Assembly: GCF_015143595.1 (NCBI RefSeq)
Contig: NZ_WYEU01000002.1
Span: 930,001 to 994,000 of the forward strand
Source: Sneathiella sp. P13V-1
GTDB lineage: Bacteria > Pseudomonadota > Alphaproteobacteria > Sneathiellales > Sneathiellaceae
Direction: 5' to 3'
Length of the DNA stretch: 64,000 nucleotides
The notes under the pieces are model-generated. The model ran no database searches. It saw only the letters and a program-made list of their open reading frames with translations, and was not told where the DNA came from. A program made the position numbers and the translations under genes. Of the stretch, positions 1 through 8,959 are shown one piece after another; positions within the stretch are counted from its first letter, which is position 1, and every line of letters starts with the position of its first letter.

Positions 1-464
1 TCTATGGAAGTAAAGCCTTCCTGCAGCATTTCAAAGATCGCGGTGAAGGTCATGTAATCAATGTTTCAAGCCTTTTTGGATTGATAGGCTTTCCCAATCA
101 AAGCGCCTATAATTCAAGTAAGTTTGCCATCCGCGGATATACCGAAGCATTGGCGTTGGAGATGGAAGGCAGCAACATCAAGGTCAGTAGCGTTCATCCA
201 GGTGGTATCAAAACAGATATCGCCCGAAATTGCCGCTTTGCAGATGAAAATCTGACAGGTGGCAATAAACAGGATGCCGTTAAGAAGTTTGATCTGGCAG
301 CTAAGACAACCCCGGCACAAGCTGCAGAAGTCATTGTGAGCGGCGTATTGAAGGGCGATAAGCGTATTCTGATTGGAAAAGATGCTAAAATAATGGACTG
401 GATTCAGCGTTTAATGCCTCAGGGCTATGGCCGATTTATCTCTAAAGCCATCAACAGTAATTGA
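1..464 (+). CDS. Short-chain dehydrogenase/reductase, 3' part
   Basis: The gene enters from the left edge; the reading frame starts at base 3 and about 154 codons are visible. The classical SDR active site is present: a serine in INVSSLFG followed by the YNSSK (YxxxK) motif and SVHPGGIKT after it. The nucleotide-binding N-terminus lies outside the window. The family are NAD(P)-dependent oxidoreductases; the C-terminal tail does not tell the substrate. It reads towards the minus-strand box operon and is separated from boxR by 157 bases in which I see no gene. Seen: the catalytic motif. Inferred: oxidoreductase of unknown substrate, not obviously part of the benzoate cluster. Confidence 0.85.
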   Translation, partial: YGSKAFLQHFKDRGEGHVINVSSLFGLIGFPNQSAYNSSKFAIRGYTEALALEMEGSNIKVSSVHPGGIKTDIARNCRFADENLTGGNKQDAVKKFDLAAKTTPAQAAEVIVSGVLKGDKRILIGKDAKIMDWIQRLMPQGYGRFISKAINSN

Positions 465-621
465 ATAGGAAATCACTACGGCTTGCCCATGATAGCCATA
501 GCATCCTCAGATTGAAGTAAATAGAACAGGCTTATCCGCGCCAATTTTTGGCAAACGGAAAGGTCTGTGCACTTGTTGGTGCCACCTTCAAAGTGATGTA
601 GTCCTGCACTTACCCAGATGA

Positions 622-1551
622 CTATTGAGACAGAATAGATTTGTCCGCAATTTCCGCAAGGACGTCTTCGACTGTTTGCTGGAGGGTGCGGCCTGAGGTG
701 TCGACAGAAATATCTGCACGCTCGTAAAGGGCTTCGCGGCTCGTCAGAATGCTTTTAAGTTCATCCATGGCTTCGGGGTTCCCCGCCATCGGACGTTCAT
801 CCCCCTGCCCGCGCACACGGGTCATATGGTCCGTTGGTTCAGCCTTCAGCCAAATTGTATGATAGTGACGTAAGAGATAGTTGAAAGTCTCAGGTTCCGA
901 GACAATACCGCCGGCGACTGCTAGTATAATTGAATCATTTGTGGCAACGATCCGTTCTACAGATTGCTTCTCCAGACGGCGATAACCTTCCTGTCCATAA
1001 AGGGCGATCACTTCATTGACCGGCATACCTGCGGCTTGTTCAATTTCCTCATTGAGCTCCAGAAATGGCAGATCAATTCGTTCCGACACCAAACGGCCAA
1101 TGGTAGACTTCCCTGCCCCGCGCAGTCCAATGAAAGCAATACGGCGAGATCTGCGTAAATTGGGATGATCTGGATCCAGAACCTCCAAAACGCGCATCCG
1201 CTGCTCTGACGTTGCCTGTTTATAGAGGGAAATGATGGATAGAAGTTTGGAAGAATATGGATCTTCTTCTCCTACCAGCCATTCAATCTTGTAATCAAGA
1301 GCTTCTGCAACACGGCGCAAAAGGACAATGGATATGTTTCCTGAACCGGTTTCAAGCTGCGCCAAATAGCGTTGAGAGACGCCAGAAATTTCTGAGAGTT
1401 TTTTGCGGGAAATGTTTTTTCTAGCGCGGGCTGATCTTACACGATCCCCAACTAATTCCAGAAAGTCGCTGTTACCATTCGCTGCCTCTACGACATCCTC
1501 CTCATTGGGGGATAGAGCTTTACTTCCGAATGTTGCGATTTCATTCACCAT
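622..1551 (-). CDS. boxR: BoxR, benzoyl-CoA-responsive regulator (XRE + shikimate-kinase fold)
   Basis: 309 residues. An XRE-type helix-turn-helix occupies about residues 32-95 (VRSARARKNISRKKLSEISG, SQRYLAQLE). After a linker, a shikimate-kinase-like domain follows from about residue 137 with P-loop GLRGAGKST at 142-150. This architecture is that of BoxR and BzdR, repressors of aerobic and anaerobic benzoate catabolism in Azoarcus, where the kinase-like domain binds benzoyl-CoA rather than acting as a kinase. It is the last gene of the minus-strand benzoate operon, 73 bases after the thioesterase gene, so it is probably co-transcribed and autoregulated. Candidate operators are the TGCA palindromes upstream of boxC and of the ligase gene. 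Function by homology and context is strong; the effector is inferred. Confidence 0.93.
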   Translation of the reverse strand: MVNEIATFGSKALSPNEEDVVEAANGNSDFLELVGDRVRSARARKNISRKKLSEISGVSQRYLAQLETGSGNISIVLLRRVAEALDYKIEWLVGEEDPYSSKLLSIISLYKQATSEQRMRVLEVLDPDHPNLRRSRRIAFIGLRGAGKSTIGRLVSERIDLPFLELNEEIEQAAGMPVNEVIALYGQEGYRRLEKQSVERIVATNDSIILAVAGGIVSEPETFNYLLRHYHTIWLKAEPTDHMTRVRGQGDERPMAGNPEAMDELKSILTSREALYERADISVDTSGRTLQQTVEDVLAEIADKSILSQ

Positions 1552-1624
1552 GAGTTCTCTTCTGCGTCACATACCGCTCAAATTAAAACGTCAAAACTCT
1601 ACATATATAAAACACTTACCGACT

Positions 1625-2044
1625 TTAGCCAACAATCAACGGCCCCACAATGGAGCGAATATCTTCAGGTGCTTTGCGCTTCACAAATTCATCCGCGACA
1701 ACAAAAACATTTACGAAGTTACCACTAAAACAATCCACGCCATTCTGACGACCTATCACGTGAAATGATATGGAACTTTCCCCCAATTTCTTGAGCTGCA
1801 CTTCACAAAGCAAAGGATGACGTGGCGTAACCGGGGAATGGAAATCCAGATCCAGATGCACGAAAGGTGTCCCGACATTTCGATCCAGATTAAGCCGATA
1901 CCAATCATCCCCCACATGTGTTTCCCACCAGGCGTCGATGGCTTCCAAAGCAAAATTGGGAAGACGCCCTGTATAGGCAATCTGTGCGGGATCACAATCA
2001 GCCCAACCGACACGAATCTGATGAATAAAAGGCTGTTTCGTCAT
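1625..2044 (-). CDS. 4-hydroxybenzoyl-CoA thioesterase-like hotdog protein
   Basis: 139 residues, the usual length of a single hotdog domain. The N-terminal sequence VGWADCDPAQIAYTGRLPNF matches the 4HBT family, in which the Asp of the DCDP segment is the catalytic acid and the following helix carries the CoA-binding surface. It lies 9 bases after boxA. Thioesterases of this type accompany box clusters; the proposed role is to release free CoA by hydrolysing benzoyl-CoA or stalled ring intermediates such as 2,3-dihydrodiol or epoxide CoA esters. The protein fold is clear; the physiological substrate is inferred from the neighbours. Confidence 0.85.
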   Translation of the reverse strand: MTKQPFIHQIRVGWADCDPAQIAYTGRLPNFALEAIDAWWETHVGDDWYRLNLDRNVGTPFVHLDLDFHSPVTPRHPLLCEVQLKKLGESSISFHVIGRQNGVDCFSGNFVNVFVVADEFVKRKAPEDIRSIVGPLIVG

Positions 2045-2053
2045 CGCCGATCC

Positions 2054-3244
2054 TCAATAAGTTTCCACGTGATAACGACCCTGATCCCGAAGGTCATCCC
2101 GGATATCGCTCCAGTTAATTCCGGAAGAGCTGGCAATGGTTTCAAAGGCATCTTCAACACCTTCTTCCATTTCTTTCAGACCACAAACATAGATATACGT
2201 ATTTTCTGATTTCAGAAGATCAGCAATACGTTCCGCGTTCGCAATCATGCGGTCCTGCACATATTCTTTGTCCTTCCCCTCAAGCCGGGAAAAGACCAGT
2301 TCCTTGTGAAGGACATTATCCGGAATTTTGTTGAGTGGTCCAAAATATGGCAGCGAGTCAGGTGTGCGCGCGCCAAAGAACAATGTCATGCTTGCGCTGC
2401 TTTCAGGCGATGTGCGTTGACGGCGCATGGTGAAGGCTCGGAAAGGCGCTGAGCCCGTTCCCGTACAGATCATCAATAGATTTGCTTGCGGATCATCTGG
2501 CATCAGGAAAGTAGCACCAAACGGACCCGTCAGCTTTACCTCATCCCCTTTTTGCAGATCACAGACAAAGTTAGAGCAAACACCGTGCGGCTCCCGCTTT
2601 ACTGTAAGGGATAGATTATTAGTATTGGGCCGTTCTCCATCGCGAGGGCTTGAAACGGAATAAAGCCGTGGCAGATACGGATTTCCATTTTCATCAGTGC
2701 CGGGCGGCGTAATGCCAACGCTTTGACCTTCCAAAACAGGAAAACGGTTTGATCCCAGATCCAGAATAATATGACGCACATCATTATCGGCATCATCTTT
2801 GGTCAACCGATAATTACCCTGCACCGTTGCAATGGCAGGGTTTCCAAGATTAAACAGGTTGATACTTGGTTTCGAAGCTGATGCTGGAGCTTTTGACTTT
2901 CCGCCTGCGCCCGCGTGAGCGGCAGCGAGAAGTTTTTCAACTTCGGAATCCAAGGCTTCTACATCACCGCCCTGATCCGGGTTAGAAAACTCAGCCTGTT
3001 CAGGCAGATCCAGCCATTCGAACTGTTCTTCCACAGTATAAGGTTTGTCTACGACCCGCCAGTTGTCGATGGATCCGGTCGGACATGGTGCAATGCAATC
3101 CATGCAAAAGCCGCACTTTGAAAAATCCACAACAACATTATCATCATTATGAGTAATGGCGTCCGCAGGACATGCCTCTTCACATGTGTAACAGCGAATG
3201 CAGATTTCTGGATCAATCACATGTTGTTTGACGGGTGTGCTCAT
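2054..3244 (-). CDS. boxA: BoxA, benzoyl-CoA 2,3-epoxidase reductase subunit
   Basis: 396 residues. Two N-terminal [4Fe-4S] ferredoxin motifs are complete: Cys15/18/21/25 and Cys44/47/50/54. A linker to about residue 130 is followed by a ferredoxin-NADP reductase module with the FAD motif RLYSVSSP, the nucleotide segment MICTGTGSAPFR and a C-terminal YVCGLKEMEEG. BoxA passes electrons from NADPH to the diiron oxygenase BoxB, which epoxidises the ring of benzoyl-CoA. The subunit ends in Tyr, as in plant-type FNR. The gene follows boxB by 66 bases containing a GC-rich hairpin and precedes the thioesterase gene by 9 bases. Confidence 0.96.
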   Translation of the reverse strand: MSTPVKQHVIDPEICIRCYTCEEACPADAITHNDDNVVVDFSKCGFCMDCIAPCPTGSIDNWRVVDKPYTVEEQFEWLDLPEQAEFSNPDQGGDVEALDSEVEKLLAAAHAGAGGKSKAPASASKPSINLFNLGNPAIATVQGNYRLTKDDADNDVRHIILDLGSNRFPVLEGQSVGITPPGTDENGNPYLPRLYSVSSPRDGERPNTNNLSLTVKREPHGVCSNFVCDLQKGDEVKLTGPFGATFLMPDDPQANLLMICTGTGSAPFRAFTMRRQRTSPESSASMTLFFGARTPDSLPYFGPLNKIPDNVLHKELVFSRLEGKDKEYVQDRMIANAERIADLLKSENTYIYVCGLKEMEEGVEDAFETIASSSGINWSDIRDDLRDQGRYHVETY

Positions 3245-3279
3245 AGTATCTCGCTTCTATACTCAGACCAGTAGAATGA

Positions 3280-3296
3280 GGCCGGATATACCGGCC
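3280..3296 (-). other. GC-rich hairpin between boxB and boxA
   Basis: Perfect 6-bp stem GGCCGG/CCGGCC around a 5-base ATATA loop in the 66-base gap between boxB and boxA. No T-tract follows, so it is more likely an mRNA processing or stabilising structure than a terminator. Confidence 0.5.
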
Positions 3297-3310
3297 CCAA
3301 ATGCTATTTA

Positions 3311-4759
3311 TCAGTCGTGAATTTCCACATAGGCAAAATCACCTGGTTTATTGTCGATACCAATGCGTGGTGGAGAAATCCAGCTTGCGAATTGGCCCGG
3401 CTCCAGACATGGCTTCATGAGAGACTGAATGTAGGCACCATCGTCTTTAGATGGTAGCCACTCATCTTTACGGGCTTCCCATTGTTCATCAGAAATGATC
3501 TGACCTTCAGGGTTCGCCTTGATCGCTGAAAACTCACCAATTTGACGGTGGAAAGCCTGATGAGGCACCACAAGTTCAAAATCAATGCCGGCTTTTTTGA
3601 TAATGGCGTTCCAACGTTTCACCCCACCCGCGGCATCTTTGATGTAATCGTCACGCAGACGCATGTTTATCGCAGACAATGCAGGGACATCTTCCAATGT
3701 AATCTGGCCACCCACCAAACGGGTCACCGGATAGGTGGAGCTTGTCAGTTTATGATCATCATCGATTTTTGTTTCCTGATAGCGTCCTTTGATACCGGCG
3801 TTAAACGCATTGGCCGCATTTGTAGAAACTTCAGAACCGAACAGATCCAGAGACAATGTGTAGTGCAGGTTCAGTTTCTTCTGAATGGTTGGAAGATCAA
3901 TGACATCCAACTTGCGCACTGCTTCGATATCATAAGGATCGTCGATGCCTGCTTCTTTCATGGCATCACATGTGCGCTGAATAACACGGCCAACACCAGT
4001 TTCGCCAACAAACATATGATGGGCTTCTTCGGTCAGCATAAAGCGGCAGGAACGAGACAATGGATCGAAGCCGGATTGCGCGAGGCTTTCAAGCTGCATC
4101 TTACCATCACGATCAGTGAAGTAAGTGAACATGAAGAATGACAACCAATCTGGAGTTTCTTCATTGAAGGCACCCAACAGGCGCGGTGCTTCTTCTGATC
4201 CAGATTGACGGCGCAACAGATCATTTGCTTCTTCGCGGCCATCACGACCGAAATATTTCTGAAGCAAGTAAACCATCGCCCAGAGGTGACGCCCCTCTTC
4301 CACGTTTACCTGGAACAGGTTGCGCATGTCATAAAGGGACGGTGCTGTTTTACCAAGATAGCGTTGCTGTTCAACAGAGGCAGGTTCCGTGTCGCCCTGA
4401 ATAACGATCAGACGACGAAGCATGGAACGGTATTCACCTGGAACTTCCTGCCAGACAGGTTCGCCGAAATGCTCACCGCAAGGAATTGTACGACCTTCCA
4501 CTTGTGGTGCCAGCAGGACACCCCAGCGATATTCAGGCATTTTCACATAACCGAACTTCGCCCAACCTTTGGGATCCACACTCACAGCGGTGCGCAGATA
4601 TACCTGACTCTCATGAAAACCTTCAGGGCCCAGATCTTTCCACCAGTTAATGTAACCCGGGTGCCAGCGTTCAAGCGCTTTCAGCACACGTTTGTCTGAT
4701 GACAGTCCAACATTGTTGGGAATTTGCGTGTCATAACTGACGTTAATGAGATCTACCAT
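3311..4759 (-). CDS. boxB: BoxB, benzoyl-CoA 2,3-epoxidase diiron subunit
   Basis: 482 residues, close to the family norm. This is the class I diiron oxygenase that inserts one oxygen atom across C2-C3 of benzoyl-CoA. The expected carboxylate and histidine ligands are all visible: Glu125, the E155-G-R-H158 pair, Asp216 and E245-A-H-H248, with the same spacing as the known ligands of Azoarcus BoxB (offset by five residues, from memory). The start is preceded by an AGAGGAAG ribosome site. It lies between boxC and boxA in the minus-strand operon and works with BoxA. Very secure assignment. Confidence 0.97.
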   Translation of the reverse strand: MVDLINVSYDTQIPNNVGLSSDKRVLKALERWHPGYINWWKDLGPEGFHESQVYLRTAVSVDPKGWAKFGYVKMPEYRWGVLLAPQVEGRTIPCGEHFGEPVWQEVPGEYRSMLRRLIVIQGDTEPASVEQQRYLGKTAPSLYDMRNLFQVNVEEGRHLWAMVYLLQKYFGRDGREEANDLLRRQSGSEEAPRLLGAFNEETPDWLSFFMFTYFTDRDGKMQLESLAQSGFDPLSRSCRFMLTEEAHHMFVGETGVGRVIQRTCDAMKEAGIDDPYDIEAVRKLDVIDLPTIQKKLNLHYTLSLDLFGSEVSTNAANAFNAGIKGRYQETKIDDDHKLTSSTYPVTRLVGGQITLEDVPALSAINMRLRDDYIKDAAGGVKRWNAIIKKAGIDFELVVPHQAFHRQIGEFSAIKANPEGQIISDEQWEARKDEWLPSKDDGAYIQSLMKPCLEPGQFASWISPPRIGIDNKPGDFAYVEIHD

Positions 4760-4828
4760 TTTATCTTCCTCTGCCTGTACGGGAGAAGCCGCTCCACCTC
4801 TCCTGAATATCGTTATTGTCTGCGCCGA

Positions 4829-6490
4829 CTAGACCCGGCGCATGTCGTATTCACCTCTAATACCACTTCCATAGCGTTGCAGCGCACCGGTCTCACCAAC
4901 GGCATTTGGCCGTTGGAAAATCCAGTTCTGCCAGGCGGTCAAGCGCCCGAAAATTCGTGTTTCCATAGTCTCTGGACCGGCAAACCTCAAGTTTGCTTCC
5001 ATACCCGTCATGGCATCTGGAGAGAAGTTCGCGCGTTCTTCAAGGAAGATGCGCACTTCGTCTTCCCAATCAATATCGTCAAAGGCAAATGTCACCAGAC
5101 CTAACTCGTCCGCATCCTCGGCTTCAAGTGCTTCCCCTTTGACATTTTCAAGTTTTCCAACCTGATCAGGATTGCCAATAAAGCGTGTTTCAAGACGTGT
5201 GAGGTCATTACCCATTGGGAAAGGACCGAAATTGCCATCCGTAAGAGTGATCGTTGCAATCGGGCGATTGTCGCCTTCAAACTCACCTTCTGCCATGTAG
5301 CTACGATCCACTGAGAACAGCAGTTCAGCCAGGAAACCAGCAAAGCAAGAGCCTGGCTCAACCATCGCCACCAAAGAACGAGAAGTTACATCCACCCGCT
5401 TCAAGACACGTTTCCAGTATTTCAGGATTTCATTTGCAAGCCAGTTATCCTTATTGGCGAGCAGCATCGCTTCATGAGCGGCAACCGCTTCTGGATCACC
5501 CTGAGTTTTAAAAATCCAGGTTCCAACTTCCAATTCATTCAAGCGCATGTGAAGAATGGCATCATCCAGTTCACGCGCCAAACGGAGCATCCAGCTTTGA
5601 TCCCCCATTTCCACCAAAGCAGCCACATCTTTAGGGGCTTCTTCTTTAGGGCCTGAAATATGGAAAGTTCCAAGATTGTTATCGCGGTCAATTTCAACTT
5701 CTAATGACGAATAATTCAGATTACCACTTGCATCAATTTCACGCTGTAAAGGATTGAGTGAAATACCTTTTTCCGCCTTGGAAGGACCTGATTTTTCAGC
5801 AAATTCTTTTGCGCGTGCAGCAACAGTTTCATCAAATTTGGAGTTAGAGACAACTTCGTCCACCAAACCCCAATCTTTCGCTTTCCTGCCCCGAATACCT
5901 TCTTCGAGTGTGCAGAATACATCAGCCAAATCACGGCGGACTTTACGCTTATCGGTTACACGTGTTAGACCACCAGTACCCGGCAGCACAGCAAGCAGTG
6001 GTACTTCTGGTAGTGCAACAGAAGAGGAACCGTCGTCCGTTAGCATGATATAGTTACATGCAAGTGCAAGCTCATACCCGCCACCAGCACAGGCACCGCG
6101 AACAGCGCTAAGGTACATCTGATCGGAATCTTCCATCGCTGCTTCAAATGTATTGCGTGTTTCATTGGTGAATTTACAGAAATTCACTTTATGAGCATGA
6201 GCTGCACCGCCTAGCATTCGAATATTCGCGCCCGCACAGAATACTTTATCCTTGCCGGATTTCATGACCACCACTTTTACTTCAGGGTGCTCAAAGCGCA
6301 TCCGTTGGACAATGTCAGCCAGTTCAATATCGACACCCAAATCATATGAATTGAGTTTCAGCTCATAGCCATCAAACAGGCCGCCCTTCTCATCAACATC
6401 CATGATGAGGTCAGCGACGTCCCCATTATACTCTACCCGCCAGTGGCGATATGCGCTTGGGTCTACCTGAAAATCGATGCGTTTAGTCAC
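4829..6490 (-). CDS. boxC: BoxC, 2,3-epoxybenzoyl-CoA dihydrolase
   Basis: 553 residues, the typical BoxC length. Two crotonase-like halves are visible; the first holds DKVFCAGANIRMLGG and RGACAGGGYELALACNY. BoxC hydrolyses the epoxide and cleaves the ring without oxygen, giving 3,4-dehydroadipyl-CoA semialdehyde and formate. I chose the GTG at 6490 because AGGAGG lies 6 bases before it and because homologues begin close to the segment KRIDFQVDPSAYRHW. A longer in-frame extension to an ATG at 6538 would run into the operator region and has no ribosome site. First of the boxCBA genes, directly downstream of two TGCA-N6-TGCA elements. Confidence 0.95.
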   Translation of the reverse strand: MTKRIDFQVDPSAYRHWRVEYNGDVADLIMDVDEKGGLFDGYELKLNSYDLGVDIELADIVQRMRFEHPEVKVVVMKSGKDKVFCAGANIRMLGGAAHAHKVNFCKFTNETRNTFEAAMEDSDQMYLSAVRGACAGGGYELALACNYIMLTDDGSSSVALPEVPLLAVLPGTGGLTRVTDKRKVRRDLADVFCTLEEGIRGRKAKDWGLVDEVVSNSKFDETVAARAKEFAEKSGPSKAEKGISLNPLQREIDASGNLNYSSLEVEIDRDNNLGTFHISGPKEEAPKDVAALVEMGDQSWMLRLARELDDAILHMRLNELEVGTWIFKTQGDPEAVAAHEAMLLANKDNWLANEILKYWKRVLKRVDVTSRSLVAMVEPGSCFAGFLAELLFSVDRSYMAEGEFEGDNRPIATITLTDGNFGPFPMGNDLTRLETRFIGNPDQVGKLENVKGEALEAEDADELGLVTFAFDDIDWEDEVRIFLEERANFSPDAMTGMEANLRFAGPETMETRIFGRLTAWQNWIFQRPNAVGETGALQRYGSGIRGEYDMRRV

Positions 6491-6527
6491 AACGCGCCTC
6501 CTCTTTGAATCTCTAGATGTAAAATAA

Positions 6528-6541
6528 TGCACTTTCATGCA
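6528..6541. promoter_or_regulatory. Candidate BoxR operator 1 (TGCA-N6-TGCA)
   Basis: TGCA-CTTTCA-TGCA lies 38 bases upstream of the boxC GTG start. It is flanked by a wider inverted repeat, CTCTAGA at 6511-6517 and TCTAGAG at 6547-6553. TGCA repeats are the recognition element reported for BoxR/BzdR-type regulators, and boxR is in this operon. Binding is inferred. Confidence 0.6.
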
Positions 6542-6610
6542 TAATGTCTAGAGTAAATCTTTTGTTTTTTAAATTATTCTAATGATATTTCTAGAAAATA
6601 TCACCTTATT

Positions 6611-6626
6611 GTGCATTTTAATGCAC
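6611..6626. promoter_or_regulatory. Candidate BoxR operator 2 (GTGCAT-N4-ATGCAC)
   Basis: A symmetric site GTGCAT-TTTA-ATGCAC, again TGCA with a 6-base spacer. It spans the stop codon of the alpha/beta hydrolase gene, about 120 bases upstream of boxC. With operator 1 it brackets an AT-rich stretch (6542-6610) that could hold a separate promoter for boxCBA. Binding is inferred. Confidence 0.6.
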
Positions 6627-7424
6627 TTTTAAGCTCTTCACAAAAGTAGCAATATCTTCAAGCACCCTCTCCTGCTTCTCGAGCGCGGGGGAATGCCCAC
6701 AATCTTCATAAATCTCGGCCACCAGCAGGGATGACAGATTTCCCTTTAACGCTTCCAGTTGTGCCAAAGTCCCATATGCATCCTCCCGCCCCTGTATAAA
6801 GAGTACCGGAACGTCAATTTCTTGGAGGTCTGCTTCGATATTCCAATTTCGAAATTCCGGGTTCAGCCAGCCATCACACCACCCATGAAACGCGCCATCC
6901 ACATCAGCATGATATTTCGACAATTTTTGACGCAAATCAGTGGTTTTGTAGGCCTCCAAAGCAGAAGTGATGGCTCTGATACTGATATCCTCTGCAAAGA
7001 AATGCGGTGCCATTAACACAACACCCTTCAATCTGGGATCATCCTTCATTCCCGCATACGCAGCGGCAATCGACGCACCATCACTATGCCCAACCAAAAT
7101 CACCTTTTTTAGTCCAGCTACATCCATAACTGGTCCAACCACTTTATCAGCTTCGACATTCATATAGTTCAAGGGACGCGGCAACGTGACAGGGTCGGAC
7201 TTCCCATAGCCTTGCCGGGAATATGTAAAAACGCCAAACCCGGTTATTTCAGAGAGTTTTTGAGGGAAGTCGCGCCAAAGCGCCACGCACCCCAAACCCT
7301 CATGGAGCAATAGAAGTGTTGGTGCATCGTCAGGAGATGGACCAAAACAGGCCCCCTCTAAGCGCACACCAGCCACCATAAGCTCCACAGCTTCTCCACT
7401 TTTCCACTCCATAGACCAACTCAA
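6618..7424 (-). CDS. Alpha/beta-fold hydrolase of the benzoate operon
   Basis: 268 residues, single alpha/beta-hydrolase domain. The oxyanion region LLLHEGLGCVALW and the nucleophile elbow GHSDGAS are present, as are a late acid (QGREDAYG) and the catalytic His in CGHSPALE. Its ATG overlaps the stop of the benzoate-CoA ligase gene by 4 bases (ATGA), so the two are translationally coupled. Hydrolases of this kind are recurrent in box clusters, but their substrate is not established; hydrolysis of an ester precursor, a lactone or a ring-cleavage CoA ester would all fit. Fold certain, reaction unknown. Confidence 0.85.
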   Translation of the reverse strand: MSWSMEWKSGEAVELMVAGVRLEGACFGPSPDDAPTLLLLHEGLGCVALWRDFPQKLSEITGFGVFTYSRQGYGKSDPVTLPRPLNYMNVEADKVVGPVMDVAGLKKVILVGHSDGASIAAAYAGMKDDPRLKGVVLMAPHFFAEDISIRAITSALEAYKTTDLRQKLSKYHADVDGAFHGWCDGWLNPEFRNWNIEADLQEIDVPVLFIQGREDAYGTLAQLEALKGNLSSLLVAEIYEDCGHSPALEKQERVLEDIATFVKSLKVH

Positions 7425-8959
7425 GCCCGAAGTTTATATCGCTGAATTTTACCGGTAGCTGTTTTTGGAAGATCATCGACGATTTCAATCCATCGCGGAT
7501 ATTTCCACTTACCTACAGCTTCCTTTACATGATCCTTCAGCCTTGCCTCCAGATCATCTGAAGAAGCACTCTCGTTCAGAACCACAAAAGCTTTTGGCTT
7601 CTCCAGATTATTTTCATCAACAGCCGGCACGACCGCAGCTTCCAGAATATCCGGGTGGGACACAAGCGCCTGCTCAATTTCAAAAGGCGACACCCAGATA
7701 CCGCTGACCTTGAACATGTCGTCTGTACGACCACAATATACAAGCCTGCCATCCTGCTGAATTTCATACTTATCGCCGGTTCGCGTCCAATGCCCTTCGA
7801 AAGTAGAGCGGCTTTTGTTGCGTTGGTTCCAATAGCCATCAGCGGATGAAGGACCATTTACCAGAAGCTCCCCTATACCGCCGGGACCAACCTCCGCCCC
7901 CGCCTCATCAACAACGCGAATTTCATAACCGGGAACAGCCGTTCCTGAAGTTCCATACACCACGTCACCTGGCTTATTGGAGAGGAAGATATGCAGCATT
8001 TCAGTAGATCCAACGCCATCCAAAATATCTGTTCCTGTGAGCTCCTTCCAACGATTACCAATCTCCGCTGGCAGCGCCTCCCCCGCAGACAATGACCGTG
8101 TCAGATTTTCAAAGCCTTCCGGCACACCACTTTTCATTGCCTCAACAAGGGCGGCATATAATGTTGGGACGCCACAGAAAATACTGGGGCGTGCACGCTT
8201 CATAATATCAAAGATAGTGTCCGGCGTGGGGCGCCCCGGATAAAGATACGCCGTAGCACCTACGGACATCGGGAATGTCATACCATTCCCGAGACCATAA
8301 GCAAAAAACAGCTTAGCCGCGGAAAATATGCTATCTTCTGGTTTAATTTTCAGCACTTGGGCGCCATAGGTATCAGCCGTCGCCTGCAGGTTTCCATGGA
8401 CATGACGAACACCTTTTGGCTGCCCTGTCGATCCTGACGAATAAAGCCAAAATGCACACTCATCGGATGAGACAGGCAATGTTTCTGAAGGCTCACATCT
8501 CGCAATCTCTTTCGAGAAGTTCATATGGCTTCCAGAGGATTTACCAATAACAAATATGGCTTTCAGATCTGGTGCCTCATGCAGGATTGGTTCAACTACT
8601 GGAAGCAGCTCTTCTGAGACGAACAAAGCTTTTGCTCGACTGTCTCTCAAGATCACGGAATATAGCTCCGACGACAGCAATGTATTAACCGGCACCGCCA
8701 CAACACCCGCTTTCAGACTGCCCCAGAAAATGACCGGAAACTCAATACAATCCAGCACAATCATTGCCGCACGGTCTTCTCGTTGAATACCATGCTTATT
8801 GTATAGATCAGCCATTTTTGCAGACTGAACCGCTAACTCACCAAAAGTCAGCTCTCTACCACCTTCTATAGCTTCCATAAATGCGGCTTTGGAAGCCTGC
8901 GCCCCCTCCCCATGACGGTCCACAAAGTAGACGGCGGCATTTCCGTTCTTTTCGCTCAC
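7421..8959 (-). CDS. bclA: Benzoate-CoA ligase
   Basis: 512 residues, the length of the benzoate-CoA ligase group. The AMP-binding P-loop LYSSGSTGQPKG, the adenylate motif TRTGDKYEIQQDGRLVYCGR and the C-terminal catalytic lysine motif KTATGKIQRYKLR are intact. The segment FFAYGLGNGMTFPM is typical of the benzoate/4-hydroxybenzoate ligase subfamily. It activates benzoate with ATP and CoA to benzoyl-CoA, the substrate of BoxAB. First gene of the minus-strand operon, divergent from the ABC transporter, with which it shares a 287-base control region. Confidence 0.93.
   Translation of the reverse strand: MSEKNGNAAVYFVDRHGEGAQASKAAFMEAIEGGRELTFGELAVQSAKMADLYNKHGIQREDRAAMIVLDCIEFPVIFWGSLKAGVVAVPVNTLLSSELYSVILRDSRAKALFVSEELLPVVEPILHEAPDLKAIFVIGKSSGSHMNFSKEIARCEPSETLPVSSDECAFWLYSSGSTGQPKGVRHVHGNLQATADTYGAQVLKIKPEDSIFSAAKLFFAYGLGNGMTFPMSVGATAYLYPGRPTPDTIFDIMKRARPSIFCGVPTLYAALVEAMKSGVPEGFENLTRSLSAGEALPAEIGNRWKELTGTDILDGVGSTEMLHIFLSNKPGDVVYGTSGTAVPGYEIRVVDEAGAEVGPGGIGELLVNGPSSADGYWNQRNKSRSTFEGHWTRTGDKYEIQQDGRLVYCGRTDDMFKVSGIWVSPFEIEQALVSHPDILEAAVVPAVDENNLEKPKAFVVLNESASSDDLEARLKDHVKEAVGKWKYPRWIEIVDDLPKTATGKIQRYKLRA

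Noticed and set aside
465-621. Possible small gene or degraded gene between the SDR and boxR
   Set aside because: 157 bases with no frame of convincing length, no ribosome site and no hairpin with T-tract.
3542-4141. A 199-codon open frame on the plus strand opposite boxB
   Set aside because: It is antisense to a securely identified gene, lacks a ribosome site and reads like a shadow frame of boxB.
6491-6538. A longer BoxC starting at the ATG at 6538
   Set aside because: The extra 16 residues are basic and untypical, the ATG overlaps the TGCA operator, and a proper AGGAGG precedes the GTG at 6490.
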